DNA of 26,257 nt, taken from contig JAPXLV010000040.1 of NCBI GenBank assembly GCA_033809355.1, forward strand, positions 1 to 26,257, given 5' to 3'. Shown here in pieces: positions 16,641 to 25,359 of this stretch. How positions within the stretch are numbered: the stretch's first letter is position 1; each line of letters begins with the position of its first letter. The stretch comes from T3Sed10-213 sp012519365. GTDB lineage: Bacteria > Planctomycetota > Phycisphaerae > Sedimentisphaerales > Anaerohalosphaeraceae. The position numbers and the translations under genes were made by a program. Under the pieces are notes generated by a model. The model had not been told where the DNA came from, did no database searches, and saw nothing but the letters and a program-made list of their open reading frames with translations.

Positions 16641-16761
16641 TTGACCTCGGCGGGAATGAATTTGTATAATGGTCAGCGGTGTTCCGGCAATTTCGTACCA
16701 CAATAAGAGACATAACGGGTCGCAATTACAGGTCAATCCTTCGATCGACTGCGGCCGGTGG
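16641..16761 (+). promoter_or_regulatory. Promoter and conserved leader element, copy B (before glycosidase gene)
   Basis: TTGACC (16641-16646) and TATAAT (16665-16670) are spaced 18 bp, as in copy A. Downstream blocks match copy A: TTCCG, AATTTC, CACAA, GACATAA, GGTCG, GGTC and TTCG, with the final CGGTGG at 16756-16761 set about 7 bases further along. The start codon of the next gene lies about 118 nt beyond; 16762-16862 shows nothing else clear except a GGAGA ribosome site near 16867. Confidence 0.6.
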
Positions 16762-16878
16762 TCTTGACGACGACGTATCATTGAAACAAAAAGATGAAAC
16801 GTCAATGGCATCCTCAGGTTTTTGGCTTGAGGGTATTGCAGGGGATTATTATATAGGGTTTGACAGGAGACGGATAAG

Positions 16879-18798
16879 ATGAATGCGTGGACAAGTTGGC
16901 TGGCGGGTTTGGCGGTGTTGGTGATGGGGGCTGTCCGGGGCGATGGGGCGTCGGTGTCGCCCTCGCCCTCGCCGTATGGGGTCTGTGCGCATGTCTCGCG
17001 GACATGGGGGGGCGATCATCAAACGGCCGAACAGCAGTTTTCCTTGATGCGTCAGGCGGGTATCGGCTGGGCGCGGACGGATTTTGACTGGTCGGGCGTG
17101 CAACGAGAAGCCGGCGGGGCGTGGGATTTTTCGCTGCTGGAACGGACGGTGAAGATGGCCGAGGAAGGGGGGATCACAATTTTGCCGATTTTGGCATATG
17201 ATGTGCCGTGGGCCAGCCCGGCGTTCCGTCATCTGGATGCGTGGCGGGACTATGTCCGGCAGACGGTAAGCCATTTTAAGGGGCGGCTGCGGTACTGGGA
17301 GGTGTGGAATGAGCAGGATCTGGAGCAGTTCTGGAAAGATACGCCAAACCCGGCCAACTATACTCTGCTGCTGAAGGCGGCCTATGAGCAAATCAAGGCG
17401 GTTGATACCGATGCGGTGGTGTTGCTGGGCGGGCTGTCGGGGATTCCGATGGAGTTTATTCGCGGCATTTATGAGGCCGGCGGCGGGGCGTATTTTGATG
17501 TGATGAACGTGCATCCGTATCGGTATCCGAAGATACCCGAATCGCCGTCGCTCAGGGACGACTTGCTGCGGCTGCGAGCGCTTATGGCCGAGTACGGCGA
17601 TGCGGATAAGCCCATCTGGATTACGGAGATCGGCTGGCCGACGCATCGCAACGACACGGCGCTGCTGGCCGATATGGTACGGGCGGGGCTAAAGACGCTG
17701 GCCCCGGAACGGACGGCCTGGACGCTGGCAGTGCTGGACGATCCGGGGTATGTTGTGCAGATGTCGATGGACGATGAAACGCTGCGGGCGATGCTGCCGG
17801 GGCAGGGGCGCATCGAGCGGCTGACGCTGACACAGATGCACACGCTGACGCCGCAGCGATACGATGCCTTGCTGATGCCGCTGGACGAGGGGTTTCCCAC
17901 GGCGGCCTTTGACGCGATTGAGGCCTATGTCCGCGATGGCGGCACTGTCATTTTTGGCCACGGCGTGCCGCTGTATTTTACCTATTCCGTTGATGCGGAA
18001 GGACGCTGGCAGCGCGGCGGGGCGAGCGAGGACTACCGGCGGCGGCTGCGGATTGGCTGGGAGGCGTGGTGGACCAAGCAAGGTGTGCCGCGGTCGATTG
18101 ACCGTTTGACAATTCCGGAGGCCTATCGCGACGCAATTCGACCGGGCGAGCGGACCCCAGCGGCGACGCGGTTCTTGACCGATGCAGCACTCAAACCGGG
18201 CGATCGGTTCATTCCGCTGGTGCAGGCGACCGAGGGCGATTATACCGGCACGGCTGCGGCGGTGTTTGATTTGAGCAGCGATTTGACCGGGGCGGTGATC
18301 GTCTCGGCGTTTCAGGGCGAATATCGGGGCATTACCGAAGACCGACAGGCGGTTATGCTCTCGAGGGCGTATGTCATTGCCCTGCACAGCGGCGTTGAGC
18401 GGATGTTTTGGTACAACCTGCGGGCACGCGAAAATGACCCCTATTACAACGAAGACCATTTCGGCATTGTGCATCGGGATTTGTCGCCCAAGCCGGCCTA
18501 TTTGGCAATGCGAGCGCTGAACCGCGCCCGGCCGGTCGGGTCGGTGCCGCTGGCAGGCGACTTGTGTACCGGCTCGCTGTATACTGCCGGCTGGAAACGG
18601 CCGGACGGGCAGACGGGATGGGCGATCTGGACGACCGGCCCGGCGGCCCGGCAGCAGGTGCGTTGGGATGGCACCGTGAAGGCGGCGTTTGATTATCTCG
18701 GCCGCGATTTGGCACTGGACGATCTGACAGAAAAGGGGACGCTGTCGGCTCAAAACAGCGTCGTCTATCTGGTCGGCCCTGAGCGGGTTTATCCTTGA
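16879..18798 (+). CDS. Secreted clan GH-A glycosidase-like protein (GH39/PslG-like) with inserted domain
   Basis: A signal segment (WLAGLAVLVMGAVRGDGAS) starts the 639-residue protein; AGGAGA lies about 10 nt upstream of the ATG. Residues 30-260 are a TIM-barrel half with the acid/base Glu145 in YWEVWNEQD and the putative nucleophile Glu250 in PIWITEIGWPT. This matches clan GH-A, closest in style to GH39/PslG-type proteins. After Glu250 a different segment intervenes (about 275-480). It begins RTAWTLAVLDDPGY, continues through YDALLMPLDEGFPT and VRDGGTVIFGHG, and resembles a class I glutamine-amidotransferase-like fold, as in beta-galactosidase accessory domains. The barrel end then returns (HSGVERMFWYNLRARENDPY; GIVHRDLSPKPAYLAMRAL). 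A short beta-rich C-terminus follows. Substrate is unknown. It is probably transcribed from leader copy B. Confidence 0.8.
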   Translation: MNAWTSWLAGLAVLVMGAVRGDGASVSPSPSPYGVCAHVSRTWGGDHQTAEQQFSLMRQAGIGWARTDFDWSGVQREAGGAWDFSLLERTVKMAEEGGITILPILAYDVPWASPAFRHLDAWRDYVRQTVSHFKGRLRYWEVWNEQDLEQFWKDTPNPANYTLLLKAAYEQIKAVDTDAVVLLGGLSGIPMEFIRGIYEAGGGAYFDVMNVHPYRYPKIPESPSLRDDLLRLRALMAEYGDADKPIWITEIGWPTHRNDTALLADMVRAGLKTLAPERTAWTLAVLDDPGYVVQMSMDDETLRAMLPGQGRIERLTLTQMHTLTPQRYDALLMPLDEGFPTAAFDAIEAYVRDGGTVIFGHGVPLYFTYSVDAEGRWQRGGASEDYRRRLRIGWEAWWTKQGVPRSIDRLTIPEAYRDAIRPGERTPAATRFLTDAALKPGDRFIPLVQATEGDYTGTAAAVFDLSSDLTGAVIVSAFQGEYRGITEDRQAVMLSRAYVIALHSGVERMFWYNLRARENDPYYNEDHFGIVHRDLSPKPAYLAMRALNRARPVGSVPLAGDLCTGSLYTAGWKRPDGQTGWAIWTTGPAARQQVRWDGTVKAAFDYLGRDLALDDLTEKGTLSAQNSVVYLVGPERVYP

Positions 18799-18823
18799 AC
18801 GGATTGGGGGAAATAGATATAAT
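18795..18823 (+). promoter_or_regulatory. Promoter for the PfpI-like gene
   Basis: TTGAAC (18795-18800) overlaps the stop of the glycosidase gene and is followed after 17 bp by a perfect TATAAT (18818-18823). The 140-nt leader ends in a strong AAGGAG ribosome site. The leader holds CGGTCG and ATTCG, only faintly like leader copies A and B. Confidence 0.65.
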
Positions 18824-18964
18824 CTGCTTACAATAGATTGTTATAGAGTGAGCATGGCGGAGAGGTAACACAGAACTATCGGTCGATGTCATTCGTAAAA
18901 AAGAAGCATAAGACCCATAAGGATAGAATAAATCGAATGTGGTTTTTTTTAAGGAGAAAACAAA

Positions 18965-19603
18965 ATGCTTGCAAAACGAATGAGTGTATGGATGCTGCTG
19001 TGTGCGGCCGCGGCGGTGGTAGTGGGGGTTGGCTGCCAACAGAAAACTGAACCGGTCACGGAAGAGAAGGAATTGGCCGGCTGTCAGGTGGCGATTTTGC
19101 TGACGGAGGGGTTTCAGGATCAAGAGGCCCTGCATCCAATGGATTATCTCACCGAGCGGGGGGCGACGATTACGGTGATCGGCCCTGCTGTTGAAACCGT
19201 CAAGGCCTACAACAGCGATGTGGAGATCACCATCGAAAAGACGGTGGCCGAGGTGTCGGTGGACGATTTTGATGCGTTGGTCATTCCCGGCGGTCAGTCA
19301 CCCGCTCGACTTCGAGAGGACGAGACGGTCGTGGCGTTTGTGCGTGAATTTGTCGAATCGGGCAAGCCGGTGGCGGCGATTTGTCATGGGCCGCAGGTAC
19401 TGGTTGCCGCCGGCGTGATGGATGGCAAACGGGCGACCTGTTACGCGGGTATCGCGCAGGAGTTGATTGATGCTGGGGTGGAGTATGAAGACGTTGAGTT
19501 GATACGCGACGGAAACATCATTACCTCCCGGTTGCCGCAGGATTTACCGGTGTTCTCCCATGCCATTGCCCAAGCATTGACAGAGAAGGCGGGCGGCCAA
19601 TGA
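18965..19603 (+). CDS. DJ-1/PfpI family lipoprotein
   Basis: AAGGAG lies 8 nt before the ATG. The N-terminus is a signal peptide ending in VGVGC (Cys24), a lipobox-like site, although position -3 is Gly rather than the preferred Leu; an exported, possibly lipid-anchored protein is likely. The PfpI domain (about 40-208) keeps Glu48 in LLTEGF, FDALVIPGGQ and the nucleophile elbow AAICHGPQ (Cys140, His141). Members act as deglycases, chaperones or peptidases, and family membership alone does not decide between these. Export is less common for the family. The stop overlaps the next start by 4 nt (ATGA), which suggests translational coupling with the oxidoreductase. Confidence 0.9.
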   Translation: MLAKRMSVWMLLCAAAAVVVGVGCQQKTEPVTEEKELAGCQVAILLTEGFQDQEALHPMDYLTERGATITVIGPAVETVKAYNSDVEITIEKTVAEVSVDDFDALVIPGGQSPARLREDETVVAFVREFVESGKPVAAICHGPQVLVAAGVMDGKRATCYAGIAQELIDAGVEYEDVELIRDGNIITSRLPQDLPVFSHAIAQALTEKAGGQ

Positions 19604-20562
19604 AAGCGATTTGCGTTGACCAATTTGGCCCGCCGGAGGTAATGAAACTGCGGCAGGTGCCCGACCTGTCGGCAGGGCCGGGGCAGATTGTGGTGGCCGT
19701 CAAGGCGGCCGGCGTCAATCCGGTGGATACGTACATTCGCGAGGGATGGTATCCGATTAAAATGAATCTGCCCTATACGCCGGGTTTTGATGCCGCCGGC
19801 GTGGTCGTACAGACCGGCCAAGGTGTTACGGGATTTCAGCCCGGCGATCGGGTCTTTGTCAGCGGGTCGCTGACGGGGACCTATGCCGAGCAGGTGCTGT
19901 GTACGTCCGAACAGGTGTTTCGCCTGCCCGAGCAGATTAGTTTTTCGCAGGGTGCGGCTCTGGGCACGCCCTATGGCACGGCTTGCCAGGCGTTGTTGGG
20001 ACGGGCCAAGGCGCAGTTTGGCCAGACGGTCCTGGTGCATGGTGCCAGCGGCGGCGTCGGCATCGCGGCGGTGCAATTGGCCGCGGCGGCCGGATTGACC
20101 GTCTTTGCCACGGCCGGTACGGACAAGGGGCGCCGACTGGTCCGCCAGCAGGGCGCCAGGCACGTGCTGGATCACCACGACGCGGGGCATTTTGAGGCGG
20201 TTAAACAACTGACCGGTGGACGCGGTGTCGATATCATCCTGGAAATGCTGGCCAATGTCAATTTGGACGGCGATTTGGATGCCCTTGCGCCGCACGGCAC
20301 TGTGGTCGTCATCGGCAGTCGCGGCCGCATTGAGATCGACCCCCGGAAAACGATGTCACGCGATCTGAATATCCTCGGTATGAGCCTGATGAACGCCGAT
20401 GCCAAACAACGGGCGGTGATTTATGGACGGATCCAGGCTGGCCTGGAAGCAGGGCACTTGCATCCGGTCATCGGACAGGAATTGCCGCTTGAGCAGGCCC
20501 CCGAGGCCCATCGGCAGGTGATGGAAGCGGCCCATTACGGTAAAATCGTGCTGATTCCCTGA
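19600..20562 (+). CDS. NADPH:quinone oxidoreductase, zeta-crystallin-type MDR protein
   Basis: The 320-residue protein begins MKAICVDQFGPPEVMKLRQV, typical of quinone oxidoreductases of the medium-chain dehydrogenase/reductase superfamily. It contains AAGVNPVDTYIREGWYP, PGFDAAGVV and the nucleotide-binding loop GASGGVG (148-154). The zinc-binding cysteines of alcohol dehydrogenases are absent, as expected for this zinc-free branch. It catalyses NADPH-dependent reduction of quinones or other carbonyl/alkene compounds in the cytosol. It overlaps the PfpI-like gene by 4 nt. A role for the pair in oxidative or electrophile stress is an inference. Confidence 0.92.
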   Translation: MKAICVDQFGPPEVMKLRQVPDLSAGPGQIVVAVKAAGVNPVDTYIREGWYPIKMNLPYTPGFDAAGVVVQTGQGVTGFQPGDRVFVSGSLTGTYAEQVLCTSEQVFRLPEQISFSQGAALGTPYGTACQALLGRAKAQFGQTVLVHGASGGVGIAAVQLAAAAGLTVFATAGTDKGRRLVRQQGARHVLDHHDAGHFEAVKQLTGGRGVDIILEMLANVNLDGDLDALAPHGTVVVIGSRGRIEIDPRKTMSRDLNILGMSLMNADAKQRAVIYGRIQAGLEAGHLHPVIGQELPLEQAPEAHRQVMEAAHYGKIVLIP

Positions 20563-20690
20563 GAATAAAAGGAACGTTCCAATTTCACTTATATCGGACG
20601 AAACAGGGTTGCGTTAACGGGGCTGAGGCAGATGACGGTTGGCTTGCCTGTAGGTAAAATTTTCATAGAGCACAATGACAGCAGGACTTT

Positions 20691-20900
20691 TTGAAGGCGC
20701 AGCAAAAGACGATGGGCAAGCTTACGAAACAACTAAATCTCCTTCATGTGTTCTGTATCGCGGCCGGGGCGATGATTAGTTCGGGGATTTTCGTCTTGCC
20801 TGGGCTGGCCCATGCCCAAAGCCGGGGGCGATTATTTTTATATCTCCCGCGGCCTGGGTTTGACCGTCGGGACCATAGCGGGCTTGCTGAGTTGGTTTAG
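20691..20900 (+). pseudogene. N-terminal fragment of the amino-acid permease, out of frame
   Basis: The peptide KLTKQLNLLHVFCIAAGAMI followed by SSGIFVLPGLAHAQ is the first helix region of an APC-superfamily permease (G-A-M-I-S-S-G-I-F-V-L-P-G). After about position 20818 the frame no longer encodes permease sequence, while the frame starting at ATG 20812 does. TTG 20691 has AGGA just upstream; ATG 20712 (MGKLTKQ) is the other start. The second helix expected between PGLAHA and MPKAGGDY is missing, so the break is a deletion with frameshift, not just a single-base slip. Confidence 0.75.
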
Positions 20901-22452
20901 CCTTTGCACCAAAAGTGCGTTCGCATTGATCGGGATGTCGGTTTTGGCTGCGTCTTTTGTACCGCTCAGTTGGCATATTATGGCGGCGCTGTTGTGTGGG
21001 GTATTTGTGTTGTTCAATCTTCGAGGGGTAAAACAAGCCGCTGGTGTTCAGGTTGCTCTTGTGCTGCTGCTTGGGTTAATGATTTCCTTTCTTCTCAAGG
21101 GCTTTCCACACGTTAATATACGGCATTTTGAGCCGTTCGCCCCGTATGGGTTTAGATCGGTTTTGGCCACGACGGGATTTGTGTTTGTCTCTTATGGCGG
21201 CTTGATTAAGGTGGCAAGCGTTGCCGGGGAAATAAAAAATCCCGGTCGTGTCATTCCGCGCGGTATGCTCCTTGCCTTGAGTGTGATGATTGTTCTTTAT
21301 CCGTTGATGGTTTTTGTTACCAGCGGCGTGCTGGGGGCCGATCAACTGGATCATTCACTGACCCCTGTTACCGACGCCGCTTCGGTCTTTTGGGGAAAGA
21401 CCGGCGTTTTCGTCGTGGGCATCGCTGCGGCCCTGGCGTTTATCACGACGGCCAATGCAGGCATTATGACCGCCAGCCGGTATCTGTTGGCGCTGAGCAA
21501 AGACAATTTATTGCCGCCTTTTCTGTCCGGTATCGGCAAACGATACGAGACACCGTATATGGCGATTTTAGTGACTGGGCTTGTGATTCTGGCGATGGTG
21601 TTTTTGAATCTTGATGTGTTGGTCAAAGCCGCTTCAACGGCGTTTGTGTTTGGTTTTATGCTTGCCAACAGTTCGGTCATCATTCTTCGTGAAAGCAAGG
21701 TGCAGAACTATCGACCGGTTTTTCGAACGCCGTTTTATCCTTGGCTGCCCATGGCCGCGCTCATAGGATTTATGTTTATTCTTTTTCAAATGGGCGAAGA
21801 CGCCTTTTACGTTACGGCCCTGATTGTGTTGGCGGGGTTTTCTTTTTACTGGTTTTACGGCAGGAAGAAAGTGGAAAAGGAATCGGCCCTGCTGCATCTG
21901 GTCAATCGAATTACAGATAAAGAATTGGTTACCGGCACCCTCGAAACGGAATTGAAAGAAATCATTCGCGAACGCGATGAAATTGTTCAGGATCAGATTG
22001 ATGCACTGATAGAAAACGCGATTTGTCTCGATATTGACGAACCGCTCAGCCTGGATGTTTTTTTTGACCGTGTTGCTTCGCCTTTGGCCGAAAGGCTGTC
22101 CGAGGACGCCGAGACAATAAAACGTCTCTTAATGGGCAGAGAAACCCAATACAGTACCGTGCTGAGCCAGACACTGGCGGTGCCGCATATTGTCATCGAA
22201 GGACAAGGCAAATTTGAGATGGTTATTGCCCGATGCCGGCCGGGGATTCGTTTTTCAGACAAAGCGCCCTCGATCGTTACGGTGTTTGTGCTGGTTGGTA
22301 CGCGAGACCTTCGCAATTTTTACCTCAGAGTCCTTGCCGCCATTGCGTATATTGCGCAGACCCCCACTTTCGACAAGGAATGGATTAACGCCAAAAACGA
22401 GCAGGCGTTGAAAGACATTGTTTTGTTAAGCACGCGCAAGCGGATGCAATAA
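20812..22452 (+). CDS. APC amino-acid permease fused to PTS EIIA (PtsN-like) domain, 5'-truncated
   Basis: The frame opens with MPKAGGDYFYISRGLGLTVG, normally the third-helix region of an amino-acid/polyamine permease, and continues through about nine or ten membrane segments to residue 345 or so. After a charged linker (about 350-400) comes a type-2 EIIA domain (about 400-545). It contains DEPLSLDVFFDRVASPLAER and the phospho-acceptor context LAVPHIVIE (His459). EIIA fusion to a permease suggests control of uptake by PTS phosphorylation, as in PtsN systems. The N-terminal helix is present upstream in another frame. As sequenced, the gene cannot make a complete permease, so it is probably inactive unless the break is an error. 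A hairpin with arms CAAGGG and CCCTTG (22483-22499) follows, without a clear T run. Confidence 0.82.
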   Translation: MPKAGGDYFYISRGLGLTVGTIAGLLSWFSLCTKSAFALIGMSVLAASFVPLSWHIMAALLCGVFVLFNLRGVKQAAGVQVALVLLLGLMISFLLKGFPHVNIRHFEPFAPYGFRSVLATTGFVFVSYGGLIKVASVAGEIKNPGRVIPRGMLLALSVMIVLYPLMVFVTSGVLGADQLDHSLTPVTDAASVFWGKTGVFVVGIAAALAFITTANAGIMTASRYLLALSKDNLLPPFLSGIGKRYETPYMAILVTGLVILAMVFLNLDVLVKAASTAFVFGFMLANSSVIILRESKVQNYRPVFRTPFYPWLPMAALIGFMFILFQMGEDAFYVTALIVLAGFSFYWFYGRKKVEKESALLHLVNRITDKELVTGTLETELKEIIRERDEIVQDQIDALIENAICLDIDEPLSLDVFFDRVASPLAERLSEDAETIKRLLMGRETQYSTVLSQTLAVPHIVIEGQGKFEMVIARCRPGIRFSDKAPSIVTVFVLVGTRDLRNFYLRVLAAIAYIAQTPTFDKEWINAKNEQALKDIVLLSTRKRMQ

Positions 22453-22662
22453 CCCGTCTTGAGCGTTTTGTTAAGCGTGTTTCAAGGGAGAGCCCCTTGC
22501 TGTTTCCCGTTTGCGTTTTTTTGGCCCAAAGCCCTTTGTTTTGGCATAAAAGACCGGCCGGGTGTCGAATAATAAGTCTTTTCAGCACGTTCTTTTTCCG
22601 TTATGATAACGCCGCAAAGAAGACATTTGAAATATAGATAGACTAAGTATAGAAAAGGAAGT

Positions 22663-25113
22663 ATGCGACTGATAGAACTGATCGAAGTAGATCCGAATGC
22701 ACCGGCAGCCTCTAAAAAAACGGAAAATGAGGATACGGAATTTCAGTTGCCCGAGCAGATGGGCATTTTGCCGATTCGCAGTGCCGTGGCCTTTCCGGGG
22801 ACGGTGATGCCGTTGGCGATAGGGCGTGAGCGTAGCAAGAAACTTGTTTCCGACCTGATTCCTCAGGAAACAATTTTCGGGTTGGTGGCCCAGAAAGACC
22901 CTGAGATAGACGACCCTGCCGAAGAGGATTTATATCGCGTGGGCACGGCCGCCTCTGTGCTGAAGGTCATCAAGATGCCTCGGGGCTCGATCAATATGAT
23001 CGTACACGGCATTGCCCGATTTGAGGTGATTGAGTATGTCGCCTCAGAGCCGTATCTTAAGGCTCGCGTCAGAATGCTCAAGACGCGAACGCGCCGTACC
23101 AAACAATTGCAGGCCCTTGTGATGAGTGTCCGTAACACCGCCAATCGGGTGGTGGCGCTGAGCCCCAATATGCCCGAAGAAACGTCGATGCTGCTGGAAA
23201 ATATCCAAGATCCGTCGGCGCTGGCGGATTTTCTGGCCGCTACCCTGAACATCCCGCTCGAGGAAAAACAAGAACTCCTTGAGCAGCTGGATACCTATCG
23301 CCGCCTGGAAAAGATATCGGTTGCCCTGGCCAACCAACTTGAGGTGCTCGAACTGAGCCACAAAATTCAGGGGCAGGTTCGCGAGTCGATCGATAAGAGC
23401 CAGCGTGAATATTTTTTACAGGAAGAACTCAAGGCGATCCAAGCTGAGCTGGGACAGGATGATCGACGTGCCGAGGAGACCAAAGAAATCCAGGCCCAAA
23501 TCAAGGCTGCCCGGATGCCTAAAGAGGTGGAGGCAGAGGCCCTGCGCGAACTGGATCGCTTGAACAAGATACCGCCGGCCTCGCCGGAGTACAGTGTGCT
23601 TCGTACCTATTTGGATTGGATGTGCGAATTGCCGTGGGCCAAAGCCACCGAGGATCGGATTGATATTGCCCGCGCCCGGCGGATTCTCAATCGGGAACAT
23701 TACGGCCTGGACAAGGTCAAGCGGCGGATCCTGGAGTTTCTGGCGGTCCGCCAACTGAACCCTCACGGAAAAAGCCCGATTCTTTGTTTTGTCGGGCCGC
23801 CAGGCGTTGGCAAGACCAGTCTTGGCCGCTCGATTGCGCGGGCAATGGGGCGCAAATTTGTTCGCATTTCGCTGGGCGGCATTCGGGACGAGGCCGACAT
23901 TCGCGGCCATCGACGCACCTATATCGGCGCGTTGCCGGGGCGCATCTTGCAGGAACTTCGCAAGTGCGAATCCAAAAATCCGGTGTTTATGCTCGATGAG
24001 ATGGACAAGATCGGACAGGATTTTCGCGGTGATCCGGCTTCGGCTCTGCTGGAGGTGCTCGATCCGGAACAGAACAACAGTTTTACCGACCATTATCTGG
24101 ATCAGCCATTCGATTTGTCGGATGTGATGTTTATCGGCACGGCCAATTATACCGAGCCGATACCGCCGGCACTGATGGATCGTATGGAGGTCCTAGAACT
24201 GCCCGGCTATACGCCCCTCGAAAAATTACAGATTGCCAAAAAGTACCTTGTCGTCCGACAGATCCAGGAAAACGGGCTGAAAAAGAATCAACTGACCCTT
24301 CGCGATGATGTCTTGCTGGAGCTGATTCAGTCCTATACCAACGAGGCGGGCGTTCGCAATCTGGAACGCACCATCGGGTCGATTTGCCGTTATGCGGCTA
24401 CGCAGATTGCCGAGAAAAAACGGCGGCGAATGACGATCACGGCCAAGGACCTGCCGGCGATTCTCGGCCCGCGAAAATATGAATCGGAACTGGCCCTGCG
24501 AACGGCTGTGCCGGGCGTGGTGACGGGCTTGGCCTATACGCCGGTCGGCGGCGAGATTCTGTTTGTCGAATCGGTGATGATGCCCGGCAAGGGACAACTG
24601 TTGCTGACCGGACAAATCGGCGAGGTGATGAAGGAAAGCGCCCAAGCGGCCTTTTCGCTGGTCAAGGCCAATTCTGCAACGCTAAAGATCGAACCGCAGG
24701 TCTTCGAGAAGAATGATTTCCACGTTCACGTGCCCGCGGGGGCGGTGCCGAAGGACGGCCCCAGTGCGGGCATTACGATGTTTACATCGCTGGTGTCGTT
24801 GTTGACCAACCGCCCGGCCCGGCCGGATGTGGCAATGACCGGGGAAATTACCCTTAAAGGTTTTGTTTTGCCGATAGGGGGGCTCAAGGAAAAGATTTTG
24901 GCCGCCAAACAGGCCGGCATTAAGACGGTTATCCTGCCCACGCGTAACGCGAAAGATTTGGCTGATGTGCCGAAAGAAGCCAAGTCCGGCCTGAAGATGG
25001 TGTTTGTCTCTAATGCACAGGAGGCTCTCGAAACGGCTCTTGAGCCGCAGAACAAGCCGTCGCGCCGGCCCCGCCGAAAAACAGCCTCTACGACGGCCGG
25101 CGGGGCGGCATGA
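22663..25113 (+). CDS. lon: ATP-dependent protease Lon
   Basis: The 816-residue protein has the full LonA layout. The N-terminal substrate domain begins MGILPIRSAVAFPGTVMPLA. The AAA+ module has Walker A GPPGVGKT (378-385) and Walker B FMLDE (Asp445, Glu446), with the GIRDEADIRGHRRTYIGALP loop between. The C-terminal protease domain has the Ser/Lys dyad: Ser701 in PKDGPSAG and Lys744 in GGLKEKIL, 43 residues apart as in E. coli Lon. It degrades misfolded and regulatory proteins in the cytosol. An unusual basic, low-complexity tail (SRRPRRKTASTTAGGAA) extends the end. AGGA lies 5 nt before the ATG. It is a single-gene unit, with tRNA-Asp downstream under its own promoter; TATGAT around 22602 might be its -10. 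Confidence 0.97.
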   Translation: MRLIELIEVDPNAPAASKKTENEDTEFQLPEQMGILPIRSAVAFPGTVMPLAIGRERSKKLVSDLIPQETIFGLVAQKDPEIDDPAEEDLYRVGTAASVLKVIKMPRGSINMIVHGIARFEVIEYVASEPYLKARVRMLKTRTRRTKQLQALVMSVRNTANRVVALSPNMPEETSMLLENIQDPSALADFLAATLNIPLEEKQELLEQLDTYRRLEKISVALANQLEVLELSHKIQGQVRESIDKSQREYFLQEELKAIQAELGQDDRRAEETKEIQAQIKAARMPKEVEAEALRELDRLNKIPPASPEYSVLRTYLDWMCELPWAKATEDRIDIARARRILNREHYGLDKVKRRILEFLAVRQLNPHGKSPILCFVGPPGVGKTSLGRSIARAMGRKFVRISLGGIRDEADIRGHRRTYIGALPGRILQELRKCESKNPVFMLDEMDKIGQDFRGDPASALLEVLDPEQNNSFTDHYLDQPFDLSDVMFIGTANYTEPIPPALMDRMEVLELPGYTPLEKLQIAKKYLVVRQIQENGLKKNQLTLRDDVLLELIQSYTNEAGVRNLERTIGSICRYAATQIAEKKRRRMTITAKDLPAILGPRKYESELALRTAVPGVVTGLAYTPVGGEILFVESVMMPGKGQLLLTGQIGEVMKESAQAAFSLVKANSATLKIEPQVFEKNDFHVHVPAGAVPKDGPSAGITMFTSLVSLLTNRPARPDVAMTGEITLKGFVLPIGGLKEKILAAKQAGIKTVILPTRNAKDLADVPKEAKSGLKMVFVSNAQEALETALEPQNKPSRRPRRKTASTTAGGAA

Positions 25114-25187
25114 TAAAACGATGAACCCTTGATTTTTATTCGAAAAACAGCTCGGGCAAAAAATTACAAGAACAGCCCAAAAATGTA

Positions 25188-25216
25188 TTGACAGGACAGC
25201 CGGTTTTTTGTTAAAT
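25188..25216 (+). promoter_or_regulatory. tRNA-Asp promoter
   Basis: TTGACA (25188-25193) and TTAAAT (25211-25216) are separated by 17 bp; TAAATA one base later is an alternative -10. The sequence around both boxes resembles the rRNA promoter at 3334, including GTATTGACAGG and GTTAAA. The tRNA starts 16 nt after the -10. Confidence 0.8.
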
Positions 25217-25231
25217 AAGCCTTCCTTGGTT

Positions 25232-25305
25232 GGGGCCGTAGCTCAATTGGTTAGAGCATCGGACTGTCGATCCGAAGGTTGAGGGTTCGAGCCCCTTCGG
25301 CCTCG
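25232..25305 (+). tRNA. tRNA-Asp (anticodon GTC)
   Basis: The cloverleaf is complete: acceptor GGGGCCG with CGGCCTC (one G-U pair), D arm GCTCAATTGGTTAGAGC, anticodon stem TCGGA/TCCGA around loop CTGTCGA, and T arm GAGGG-TTCGAGC-CCCTT. The anticodon GTC reads Asp codons. CCA is not encoded; the discriminator is G. Confidence 0.96.
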
Positions 25306-25325
25306 TTGGAGCTGGAATGCCTTAG

Positions 25326-25359
25326 AATGCCTTGAAACAATTGTTTCAAGGCATTTTAG
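25326..25359 (+). terminator. Perfect palindrome, probable tRNA-Asp terminator
   Basis: A 15-base arm beginning AATGCCTTG at 25326 is followed at once by its exact reverse complement to 25355, then a short T run (TTTT with the arm end). As RNA it forms a long hairpin with an A/U-rich tip, about 20 nt after the tRNA. It could serve both strands. A partial copy of the arm (GAATGCCTTAGAATGCCTTG) sits just before it. Confidence 0.7.

Noticed and set aside
16849..18753. Long minus-strand ORFs of 265 and 354 codons
   Set aside because: They are antisense to the glycosidase gene, rich in Arg, Pro and Gln without domain features, as expected for G+C-rich shadow frames.
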